Of a stretch of 42,878 nucleotides of DNA, positions 27,346 to 34,623 are shown in pieces (position 1 is the stretch's first letter; the number at the start of each line of letters is the position of its first letter). The position numbers and the translations under genes are program-made. Origin of the DNA: Bacteroidales bacterium UBA3297. GTDB taxonomy: Bacteria > Bacteroidota > Bacteroidia > Bacteroidales > Paludibacteraceae. The notes beneath the pieces are model-generated. The model did no database searches. It saw only the letters and a list, made by a program, of their open reading frames with translations, and was not told the origin of the DNA. The DNA lies in contig DETD01000032.1 of assembly GCA_002362105.1 (NCBI GenBank), positions 1 to 42,878 of the forward strand, written 5' to 3'.

Positions 27346-27391
27346 CGAAAAAAAAGGATATGCCTCTACCTTCTGGCTTTAGCATATCCTT
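27346..27391 (-). terminator. Terminator of the acidic HExxH gene
   Basis: On the minus strand a 10-bp stem AAGGATATGC (27391-27382) with GCATATCCTT (27363-27354) is followed by eight T (27353-27346). It lies 26 bases after the stop of the gene ending at 27417. Confidence 0.85.
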
Positions 27392-27416
27392 CTTCTATTT
27401 GTAGCTGTTTGGCAGT

Positions 27417-28691
27417 TTACTCTTCCTCTTCGTCCGATTCAGTATAGTAAATCGTTACTTCCAACTCAGAGCTCGACTTGCCCATCTTGCCGTCTTCTAT
27501 CACAATGTAGCCGTAGTAGCCGGTAGAAGTGCCGAAAGCGTAGCGTTCACCCTTTTCAATGGTCTCAATTTCGGCTGAGTTGCCGTTCTCGCATACAATT
27601 TCGTTGTCGGCTTCGTCGGCAGAGATAAATTTCTTACCTGTAAATACAATCTCCACGTTTTCGAGGTCGTCTTCGTCTTCATCGGAATAGACATCTTCGT
27701 CGCAGATAGAGATATAGGAGCATTGGCCGGAATCGGGTCCTCCGATGGTGGCGCTGAAGCACTCAAAGTCCTCGAGGTCTTCTTCATCCTCCTCTTCTTC
27801 GCACTCGCCTTCTTCCTCATATTCACCTTCTTCCTCGTAGTTTCCTTCTTCTCCACTTTCTTCGTCGTAGTAGCATTCTTCGTCGTCTTCTTGTGGCGAT
27901 CTGATTTCGTCTTCGTCGAATTCGCTGTCTACTTCATATTCTTTGCCATAGGCGGTAGCACTTTGGAACCAGCGGAAATAGTCTTTTTCCGGACCCAGTC
28001 CCACCAACCAGGCATTTACCTCGTCTATTTCCCGTTGCTCGATGTTTTGTGTTTGAATCATGATGGAGCGCGGATACATACGTGCGGCGGTGTCAGACTG
28101 CTCTTTGGTGAGTGTCTCAGACGGATACATGTCCCATGCGCCGAACAGGTGGAGTATTTCGTGCGCAATGGTGCCCGCTTCTGTCATATGGCCCGACATT
28201 GCCCGGTAGATAACGGCATATTCCGAATTGTATTTGTGCGGGTCGTAATTCATCATACCCGAAGTGGCACAGTAGGCAAAACTGCGGTCGTCGGTGTTGA
28301 AGAAGAAGAGTATCAGACTATTGTCGGCTCCTTTCTGGTTTTTGGCCCAGTCGTAGAATTGGGCCTTGTCCCTATAGCCGATTGCCTGCATTATTTCGTC
28401 GAAATACTGGTACAAGTCGCCCGATTTTGTAACCGACAGGTTGACGTAGCGGTTGGCATAGACTGAGCCGTCGCTCCCGAATCCGCCATTTTCGAATGTG
28501 ATGGCTTTGCCGTATCGTCTGGCTTGTCTGGTCAGCCAGTCTTCGGCCTGAAATAGCAGATTGTAGCACTGTTGTGCAGAGTTGTTATCCCATACGCATC
28601 CATTTACGGATACGAATACAGACAAAACGTAAATACTTCCTTCCAGTTTCTTACAACTTCCAATTTTAGTAGTGTTTCTAGAACTTACCAT
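27417..28691 (-). CDS. Zincin-like HExxHxxGxxD protein with acidic tail, 424 aa
   Basis: The motif HEILHLFGAWD (His177, Glu178, His181, Gly184, Asp187) is the zinc-binding and catalytic signature HExxHxxGxx(H/D) of metzincin-type metallopeptidases. Downstream, residues about 253-345 are extremely acidic, with tandem Glu-rich units (EEGNYEEEGEYEEEGE), then a strand-rich end. No signal peptide is evident; the N-terminus (YVLSVFVSVNG) looks like a beta strand of the domain, so the protein may stay in the cytoplasm or leave by another route. I recognise no exact family. It is flanked on both sides by copies of the small RNA element and has its own terminator. Confidence 0.78.
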   Translation of the reverse strand: MVSSRNTTKIGSCKKLEGSIYVLSVFVSVNGCVWDNNSAQQCYNLLFQAEDWLTRQARRYGKAITFENGGFGSDGSVYANRYVNLSVTKSGDLYQYFDEIMQAIGYRDKAQFYDWAKNQKGADNSLILFFFNTDDRSFAYCATSGMMNYDPHKYNSEYAVIYRAMSGHMTEAGTIAHEILHLFGAWDMYPSETLTKEQSDTAARMYPRSIMIQTQNIEQREIDEVNAWLVGLGPEKDYFRWFQSATAYGKEYEVDSEFDEDEIRSPQEDDEECYYDEESGEEGNYEEEGEYEEEGECEEEEDEEDLEDFECFSATIGGPDSGQCSYISICDEDVYSDEDEDDLENVEIVFTGKKFISADEADNEIVCENGNSAEIETIEKGERYAFGTSTGYYGYIVIEDGKMGKSSSELEVTIYYTESDEEEE

Positions 28692-29049
28692 AAGTGTTGA
28701 TTAAAGTTACGTTGTTTGCCAGGCCGTGCAGTACTTGCCGGGCGTATTTAAATTGTTTGTTTATTTTTCTGCGTGTGCGGCAGGCCCCAGTTGCGGTCTG
28801 TTCCGCCCCTCTTGGAGTGGAGCCGGCATCGCTTCGCTTGTTTAAACTAAATTATATAAATTCCGGAACATTCGCAAAACTTGTGCACTATTCAAAATGC
28901 ATGGTGGTCTGTTGCCAGTAGCCGTTCCCGCTCTCCGTCGAACCGCGTTTGGGTGAAAAACTGTGTGGGGAGTGGGGTGGTAACCTCTTTTTTCTAATAC
29001 CCTAATAGGACTATAATTGGGTGTTTTTTAGCAAATTCTGTCATTTTTT
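28692..29049. other. Intergenic region between the HExxH gene and sRNA copy B
   Basis: A minus-strand -7-like element TAACTTTA lies near 28700 in front of the HExxH gene, without a clear -33. Apart from that I see no gene, RNA or strong repeat here. Confidence 0.4.
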
Positions 29050-29092
29050 CTCAAAAAGAACATTTTATAGTAAATATAGTATACAATTATGT

Positions 29093-29123
29093 TTGTATAT
29101 GTTGTGTATGGTAACTAACTTTG
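29093..29123 (+). promoter_or_regulatory. Promoter of small RNA copy B
   Basis: TTG at 29093-29095, 20 bases, TAACTTTG at 29116-29123, the same spacing as copy A. Confidence 0.7.
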
Positions 29124-29129
29124 TAATGC

Positions 29130-29206
29130 AAACAAAACAGATAGATTTTTCATAGTTAAGGTTATGGGGTGACGGCAGTTGTGAAAACTCCCGTCACATT
29201 TTTTTT
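29130..29206 (+). ncRNA. Predicted small RNA, copy B, about 77 nt
   Basis: Same RNA as copy A. The terminator stem is GTGACGG (29169-29175) with CCGTCAC (29191-29197) and inner AGTT/AACT, followed after one A by eight T (29199-29206). UUUUUCAU is at 29146-29153. The RNA part is unchanged between copies while flanking bases vary, which suggests selection on the RNA or a recent duplication. Confidence 0.75.
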
Positions 29207-29287
29207 CTTCTGCAACAGCCTGGAAGAGCTGTTTGCTGAATATATGTTTTCAAGCTGTTTGGAACTGAGCGCTTGCGGAAACAGGGG

Positions 29288-30085
29288 TCAGCCTCTGAGC
29301 TCTATCTTGGTCTCAAAATCCTTTATGGTGTATTCGGGCGAAATGCCTCCTATTCTGAAGTTGTCTGACGTGGTCTCGCAGTAGACGTATTTTCGGCCGT
29401 CAACTTCTGTCGTTACGTCTTTTGGCGAATCTTGTAGCAGAGCCTGCCAGCGCTGGTCGTATTCGATGCAGATGGCGGCGTGCCCTATTTTATACGAGAG
29501 GAGGTAAAGCACATTGTACCCCATCAGGTGGAACAGGGTAGCGGCCAGGAATGCCTTGCAGTCGCAGTCACCGTTCCGGTCGTAGAGGGTTTCGTCGGGG
29601 AAGCGGACGTATTCTCTGGAATGTTGTATTTCCGCGCAGTCGTGGTCGTAGTTGTATCTTAGGTTGGGCTCTTGCACAAAGTCTAATACAAACTGTAGCT
29701 TGTCGAGTTCGCCCACGTTGTTGCGGCTGCATTCCCGGTTGATGTATTTTACGACATCAGCCGCATGCATCAGTGTACGCGGATTGCCCAGCATATAAAA
29801 ATACATCTTGCGCAATTTGTCTTCCGTGTCGTGGTTGGAGTACAGTGCAAACGGATTGTTCATCCGCTGTTCTTCAATCTCTTCGGGGTTGAACCAGAGG
29901 GTCAGGTGCCCTTTCAGTTTGGTTTTTCTGGCGGAGTCTAATTTCCAGCTGTAGGTGATGCTTTTACTTTTGGTCCTCGTGTCTGGTAGCAGGCTGGCCA
30001 TGCTCTTTACCTCTTTGTCTTTCGAGATGAGTAGATAGATAAGCAGTACGATAACTGCAAATTGGAAAAGGATGATGAATGCCAT
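29288..30085 (-). CDS. Membrane-anchored transglutaminase-like protein, 265 aa
   Basis: The ATG at 30085 starts a hydrophobic segment (residues 2-20, IILFQFAVIVLLIYLLI), a signal anchor. A papain-fold transglutaminase-like domain follows. The likely catalytic Cys174 is in RNGDCDCKAFLAA, His202 in KIGHAAICIEY, and the third position is Glu237 in CETTSDN, where Asp is more usual. It probably acts as a cysteine protease or amide-bond enzyme outside the cytoplasm. The frame extends upstream to a TTG at 30121, but the ATG at 30085 gives a cleaner start. A minus-strand -7 element TACCTTTG is at 30166-30173. It converges on sRNA copy B. Confidence 0.8.
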   Translation of the reverse strand: MAFIILFQFAVIVLLIYLLISKDKEVKSMASLLPDTRTKSKSITYSWKLDSARKTKLKGHLTLWFNPEEIEEQRMNNPFALYSNHDTEDKLRKMYFYMLGNPRTLMHAADVVKYINRECSRNNVGELDKLQFVLDFVQEPNLRYNYDHDCAEIQHSREYVRFPDETLYDRNGDCDCKAFLAATLFHLMGYNVLYLLSYKIGHAAICIEYDQRWQALLQDSPKDVTTEVDGRKYVYCETTSDNFRIGGISPEYTIKDFETKIELRG

Positions 30086-30206
30086 GGCGTTAGACTTATA
30101 GATTATTACAACTGGCAACAATGCTAATAGCGGTATGCCTAGAGTTGTTAATTAAAATGTTAGTACAAAGGTAGTAAAAAGTCTATTCCCGTACTGCACG
30201 GTCTGA

Positions 30207-30593
30207 AACTTTAAAACGCGCCTGTTTCGAGTTTCTGGTCTGCCCGACTTCTCCGTTGGTTTTTCTGGCTCCTTTTCTGTACTCGAAAAAAGGGATATTG
30301 ACCTAATCTCGGTGTTAGGGGATATGGGGGTCACCTCTATTTTCGACAGCACGGCCAACTCGTTGAAGCAGATTACCGACAGCCTCTATGTTTCGGATTA
30401 TTCCCATAAGGCAAAAATAACGGTTAACGAGAAAGGTACTGAGGCTGCTGCTGCTGCGCATTTGAATTTTATTGTTTGTGGCGTAAGTCAAAATCCAGTT
30501 AAATTCATTGCCGACCATCCGTTCCTTTACGCTATACTCGACGAACGTACGGGTGCCGTTTTGTTTGTTGGCAGGGTGGTTAGTTTGAAGTAG
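30207..30593 (+). pseudogene. Serpin remnant, C-terminal quarter only
   Basis: The last 90 residues are clearly the C-terminal end of a serpin (protease inhibitor). They hold the hinge and reactive-loop start KAKITVNEKGTEAAAAA, then FIADHPFLYAILDERTGAVLFVGRVV, which matches the serpin signature 'F.ADHPFLF.I.D..TG.ILF.GRV'. The preceding DIDLISVLGDMGVTSIFDS also fits. A full serpin has about 400 residues; here the frame is open only from 30207, has no good start codon, and non-serpin sequence lies before it. It is almost surely a truncated, dead gene. The reactive bond region would be near VCGVSQN. Confidence 0.8.
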
Positions 30594-30962
30594 CCTGTAT
30601 GGACGGCTTTTCTTTCTATGTTATAATGAATGTTTCTTACTGCTTCGGTTCCAACGGCATGTGCGAGCTGAGGCAGTACCTTCTTGCCTTATCTTGAACC
30701 GACGACTTTAAACTATAATAAAAACGCCAAGCCTAAACGTTGGGCTAAAAAAACTGCAATTAGCAGATAATCAGATAATAAGAATGTACAAACTGTGAAA
30801 GTCTTGTACAAATTGTGAACTTCACAACTTGTCCGGAATCCTTTCCTTATCTGTCCGTCATACCCTTAACACTTGCCCTAACTTTGCCTTGTCAACGGGA
30901 ACAAACAACAGTCTCCGGTGGCAACAAAACTTACATTAGTAAACCCTCAAAAAATTACAGTT
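30594..30962. other. Intergenic region with tandem repeat and palindrome
   Basis: It holds a pair of imperfect 20-bp tandem repeats (see 30785-30824), an odd palindrome and a -7 element TAACTTTG at 30879-30886 that probably serves the gene at 30963. A hairpin AGCCTAA/TTGGGCT lies near 30735-30751. Confidence 0.4.
30785..30827. repeat. Tandem 20-bp imperfect repeats ending in a palindrome
   Basis: TGTACAAACTGTGAAAGTCT (30785-30804) is followed directly by TGTACAAATTGTGAACTTCA (30805-30824); 15 or 16 of 20 bases agree. TTGTGAACTTCACAA (30813-30827) is a perfect odd palindrome. The block lies about 55 bases upstream of a -7 element, which suggests regulator binding sites. Confidence 0.5.
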
Positions 30963-31364
30963 ATGAAACACGTACTCTTTATTTTGTCTTTGTTCCTATA
31001 TACTTTTTGTTCGGCTTCTACCGTCAAGTTTGAAACTGTTGCCAACGCCAATGGTGTTATTGACCAGAATAACAGCGGTCAGTACCGGTGGACCAACTGG
31101 AAGAAAGACTCTTCTTCAATCACTTTCGAGTTGAGCGATAGCGTTATTTGTATCAACAATACTAAGTTCTACATTATTGAGTCTCCTAAAAAATGGCACG
31201 TAATGAAAGACAGAAGGTATGTTGAGTTCCAGTGCGCTGACGAGTTCCTAGCCAAAACAAACATCAGAATCGTTGAATACGATAACAAGCGCTACCATTT
31301 CAGCATCAAGGTGTTGGGTGAACAGGAAGGACAGATTTACAGGTGTCGTTACATTAACGACTGA
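30963..31364 (+). CDS. Small exported protein, 133 aa
   Basis: The ATG at 30963 starts a signal peptide (MKHVLFILSLFLYTFCSAS). The mature part, about 115 residues, is strand-rich, with an NNSGQYRWTNWKKDSSS stretch and a basic end, and shows no family I recognise. It is probably periplasmic. Its upstream region has a TAACTTTG element (30879-30886) and tandem repeats that could bind a regulator. Confidence 0.7.
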   Translation: MKHVLFILSLFLYTFCSASTVKFETVANANGVIDQNNSGQYRWTNWKKDSSSITFELSDSVICINNTKFYIIESPKKWHVMKDRRYVEFQCADEFLAKTNIRIVEYDNKRYHFSIKVLGEQEGQIYRCRYIND

Positions 31365-31568
31365 TTAGAAGCTAATATCCCTGCCTTTGTTACAGGCTAC
31401 GCCCCAAGTGCGTCTGTGACTGATTTTTCAGACTGCAAGACGGTTTTTTCATATTCGGGTATGGAGAAATGGTGCTCCCATTTGGGTCTACGTTAAGGTT
31501 GGCAACAGGCGGAGAATGCCGTGGCAGGTGTCCGCACCGGTGCAATGGAAAAAGCAACAACTTGTTTC

Positions 31569-31599
31569 TTGACACGCTTTTGTTTCAGTGCTAACTTTG
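31569..31599 (+). promoter_or_regulatory. Promoter of the HTH/zinc-ribbon regulator
   Basis: TTG at 31569-31571, 20 bases, TAACTTTG at 31592-31599. The leader would be only about 15 bases. Confidence 0.6.
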
Positions 31600-31620
31600 T
31601 GCCAACAAAAACAAGATATT

Positions 31621-32064
31621 ATGGAAGTAAAAGAAATTTTAAGAAATCTTCGTGAAAAGAATAATCTGACACAAGACCAGATGGCAGAGCGTATTAATGT
31701 AACCAGGCAGGCTGTCAGCCGTTGGGAAACAGGTCTGACACAGCCCAACCCGGAAATGCTTAAAGTGCTGTCGCGCGAGTTCAACGTCTCCATCAACACG
31801 TTGCTGGGCGCTCCACGCACATTGGTCTGCCAGTGTTGCGGTATGCCGCTCTCTGACGATTCAATGATTAGTAGGGACGTTAATGGCGACTTTAATGAAG
31901 ATTATTGCAAATGGTGTTACACCGATGGTAAATTCACGTATCAGAAGAAGGAAGACCTGCTTGATTTTTTGGTCAAGGCAATGCCTAATCCCGACAACAT
32001 GGGCGAAGACGAAAGACGGAAACTTTTCGACTCCCACCTCTCGCTGTTGAAGCATTGGAGCTAG
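31621..32064 (+). CDS. XRE-type HTH regulator with C-terminal zinc ribbon, 147 aa
   Basis: Residues 1-62 form a Cro/C1-type helix-turn-helix (LREKNNLTQDQMAERINVTRQAVSRWETG). From about residue 67 follows a putative zinc-ribbon domain with CQCCGMPL and EDYCKWCYTDGKF, the Cys pairs of the zf-ribbon_2 type. The combination is common in Firmicutes and Bacteroidota regulators. It probably binds DNA through the HTH; what the zinc ribbon senses is not known. The gene has its own consensus promoter and no clear partner gene, being convergent with the LRR gene. Confidence 0.88.
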   Translation: MEVKEILRNLREKNNLTQDQMAERINVTRQAVSRWETGLTQPNPEMLKVLSREFNVSINTLLGAPRTLVCQCCGMPLSDDSMISRDVNGDFNEDYCKWCYTDGKFTYQKKEDLLDFLVKAMPNPDNMGEDERRKLFDSHLSLLKHWS

Positions 32065-32141
32065 GGTGCGGTAGCAATCTTTCGTCCGTACTTGATCTTT
32101 CGGGTACAGTCTTCAGGCAGGACAGATGCCCCCGATGCAGA

Positions 32142-34334
32142 CTAGTGGTGAATCCCGTTGCGGAATATGAATAAAAGTAAAAAGAAAAAGGCAATCCATA
32201 AAATTGGCAGGGCCAGTAATGAATAGACTATGGCCATGCCCCAAGGGAAAAATATACACATAATAGGTGTAATAATTGCCAGGGGTAGTATGACCGGTAA
32301 AAATAAGGACCTCAGGCCGTCTTGCACCCCTCTTAGTAGAATGGTACGCCAGGTGTAGCCATAGGCATCGCGGTCAAAATTTACTTTACCGTTTGCTTTT
32401 TTCTTGTTCAGGCGCTGCATTTTGGGGCAATGTTCAAACGCAAGCTCTTCCACCTGTGTCAAGGAGTAGGGCTGGTGCACTTTCTCCAGAGCGACACACT
32501 CGGCAAACGCGTTGCTGCAGATGGTTTCCACCCCTTCGGAAAGCACAACCTCTTTCAACGACACGCATTGCTTGAATGTTCCATACTCTACAACCTTGAC
32601 GGTAGAGGGTATGGTTACTTTTTCTAGTTTCGCACATTCCTGAAAGCACGTCGAACCAATAGATTCTAATCCTTCGGGCAATGTCAAGTCACTTAGTGAT
32701 TCGCATTCTGAAAAAGCGGAGTAGCTGATTGTACGTATAGAATCGGGGAGATGGATGCTTTTAAGTTTCGCACACCCACGAAAGGCGCTATCGCCTATTT
32801 CCCTTAATCGGTTTGGTATATTTATAAATTCCAGATTCGAGCAGAAAAAGAACGCATTCTCACCAATCACCTCCAGGCTGTCGGGCAAGACAACCATTCT
32901 CAGATTGTCGCAGCTTTCGAAAGCATGGGCTTCAATTTCCTTCACACCGTCGGGAATAATCGCTACCATTATATTCATGTTGTTTTGGTAACGGTTCTGG
33001 GCTACTGTATCGGTAGCCTGCATACCGTTTTTCCCCTTTTTTGCCTCCTTGACTCTCACCACTTTGTATTGGATGTCTTTCAACTCTTTTGGGTCGTTGC
33101 CAAAAGCGCCTTCCTCGGTGTACACATTGCTACCGAGTTTGAGGGCAGGCAGGCTTTTGCAATTGTAAAAGGCGCCTTTCTCCACTTTTTCAAGCGATTT
33201 TGGCAAATGAACTTCCCTGAGTTTGTTGCAGTTGTAGAAGGCGTCGATAGGTATGGTGTCAATACCTTCCGGTATGGTTATCTTTTCCAGTTGCACGCAA
33301 TTCTTGAAGATGCTCCATCCCATCTCCTTCATGGTAGCAGGCATGACGACCTCTTCCAGCATGACGCAGTTTCGGAATGCTGCAGATGAAATGTTCTGGC
33401 ACTCTTCGTCGACCACCACTTTGGTGATGCGGACGTTGTTTTCGAATGCGAAACCCGAAATGTTTTTTATACCTTGCAGGTTCACCTCCCCTTCATACGA
33501 CGAACCGTCTATCAGACAACCGAAAAGCACAAAAGGCTTGCCGGGTTCTTTCTGCTTGTTGAGCCAGGGGGTGCCTTCGAAAGCTTTCCCATAAACGCAT
33601 TCTGTCTGTTTGGGTAGTACAATTTCCTCTAGCGAGTGGCAATCTTTAAAGAGTTGGGCAGACAGGCACTCGAGGTTTTCGGGCAGCACAGCCTTTTTCA
33701 GGTTGCTGCAATTCATAAAGGCTTGGTAATGTGCGCCTTTAACCGTGTTGGGCAGTACCACACTCGTCAGCTCGTTGTTGCCTTTAAACGCTTCGCAGGC
33801 CACTTCCTCTACCTGTTCCGGCAGCACTAGGTCTCCTTTTGCCTCTTTCCCGTCAAGCAAAATGTTGCCTAGTATCACCAGCTGGTTGTCGCATTTTAGT
33901 TTGTTATAAAGAAGGGTGCCTTCAAAAGCACCGGCATGCAGCATGTTCCGAAGGTTTACGTATGAGACGTCCTCTAAAAGGCTGCATTCGGCGAATGCGC
34001 GACAGAAGATGTTTTCTATTCCGTCTTTCAGCCCTATGCGTTTCAGTTGGGTGCATTTGTAGAATGCCTCTTCACCAATGTCCTTAACTCCTTCTGGAAA
34101 TTCGACTTCTTCAAGGCTGTTACATTCCGAAAAGGCCTTTGTGCCAATATATTTCAGTCCTGTCGAGAATTTGATGTGCCGTAGGTTGGGGTGCTGGCAG
34201 AATGCTTTGTCTGCTATGCCTTTTACCGAGTCGGGTATCACAATGGTGTCTATATGGTCGGGATACTCTTCTTTTTCAATTGTTTTTATCCCGTCGTTAA
34301 AAATCAGCGTCTTGCCTTCTATTTTGTAATCCAT
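32142..34334 (-). CDS. BspA-type LRR protein with C-terminal membrane anchor, 730 aa
   Basis: Residues about 20-650 are a long array of LRR_5 (BspA-type) repeats, each near 23 residues, with the core I...AF..C..L..V.LP (for example KAFCQHPNLRHIKF, EAFYKCTQLKRIGL, NAFAECVALEKVHQ). The last 60 residues hold two hydrophobic segments (LFLPVILPLAIITPIMCIFF and a longer one up to FFFLLLFIF), ending in a few polar residues. There is no N-terminal signal peptide, so the protein may be a tail-anchored inner-membrane protein with its LRR array in the cytoplasm. The ATG at 34334 fits the promoter at 34379-34408; an earlier in-frame start lies inside that promoter. Confidence 0.85.
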   Translation of the reverse strand: MDYKIEGKTLIFNDGIKTIEKEEYPDHIDTIVIPDSVKGIADKAFCQHPNLRHIKFSTGLKYIGTKAFSECNSLEEVEFPEGVKDIGEEAFYKCTQLKRIGLKDGIENIFCRAFAECSLLEDVSYVNLRNMLHAGAFEGTLLYNKLKCDNQLVILGNILLDGKEAKGDLVLPEQVEEVACEAFKGNNELTSVVLPNTVKGAHYQAFMNCSNLKKAVLPENLECLSAQLFKDCHSLEEIVLPKQTECVYGKAFEGTPWLNKQKEPGKPFVLFGCLIDGSSYEGEVNLQGIKNISGFAFENNVRITKVVVDEECQNISSAAFRNCVMLEEVVMPATMKEMGWSIFKNCVQLEKITIPEGIDTIPIDAFYNCNKLREVHLPKSLEKVEKGAFYNCKSLPALKLGSNVYTEEGAFGNDPKELKDIQYKVVRVKEAKKGKNGMQATDTVAQNRYQNNMNIMVAIIPDGVKEIEAHAFESCDNLRMVVLPDSLEVIGENAFFFCSNLEFINIPNRLREIGDSAFRGCAKLKSIHLPDSIRTISYSAFSECESLSDLTLPEGLESIGSTCFQECAKLEKVTIPSTVKVVEYGTFKQCVSLKEVVLSEGVETICSNAFAECVALEKVHQPYSLTQVEELAFEHCPKMQRLNKKKANGKVNFDRDAYGYTWRTILLRGVQDGLRSLFLPVILPLAIITPIMCIFFPWGMAIVYSLLALPILWIAFFFLLLFIFRNGIHH

Positions 34335-34378
34335 ACGTAGATTTTCGTTTAGTTGGTGTTGTTTAGTTATTTTCTTCG

Positions 34379-34408
34379 CAAAGGTAGGTAAGCCGTTGTT
34401 CTTCGCAA
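34379..34408 (-). promoter_or_regulatory. Promoter of the membrane-anchored LRR gene
   Basis: Minus strand: TTG (34406-34408), 19 bases, TACCTTTG (34379-34386). The leader would be about 38 bases, which rules out the longer frame. Confidence 0.6.
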
Positions 34409-34623
34409 AGAGCAAAAATGAATCAAAAGTGGGCAGATGTGTCTTTTTTGCGTTTTTGGAGCTAGTCTGGTCGCCGAGGCCCTAGCCAAAGGACTTCAGG
34501 TTGTGTAACTACCTATAGTATAGAAAGAAAATTCGTAATTCTTTTACGAAAGGAAGCTACTTTTTCGGAAAAATAGCGTATTTTTGCCGCATTAAGTTAC
34601 TTTACACTCTCTTTTTAATACAA

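Larger units (their letters stand above)
29050..29206 (+). repeat. Repeat element copy B carrying a small RNA gene
   Basis: Direct copy of 27161-27314. Bases 29126-29197 are identical to 27237-27308. Differences cluster upstream of and between the promoter elements. Confidence 0.85.

Noticed and set aside
27780..27860. GAA/GAG-rich tract looked at first like a simple-sequence repeat region or CRISPR-like array
   Set aside because: It is the coding DNA of the Glu-rich segment of the HExxH protein; units vary and no spacers exist.
30735..30751. Hairpin AGCCTAA/TTGGGCT as a terminator of the serpin remnant
   Set aside because: On the plus strand it is followed by a run of A, not T; on the minus strand no gene lies before it.
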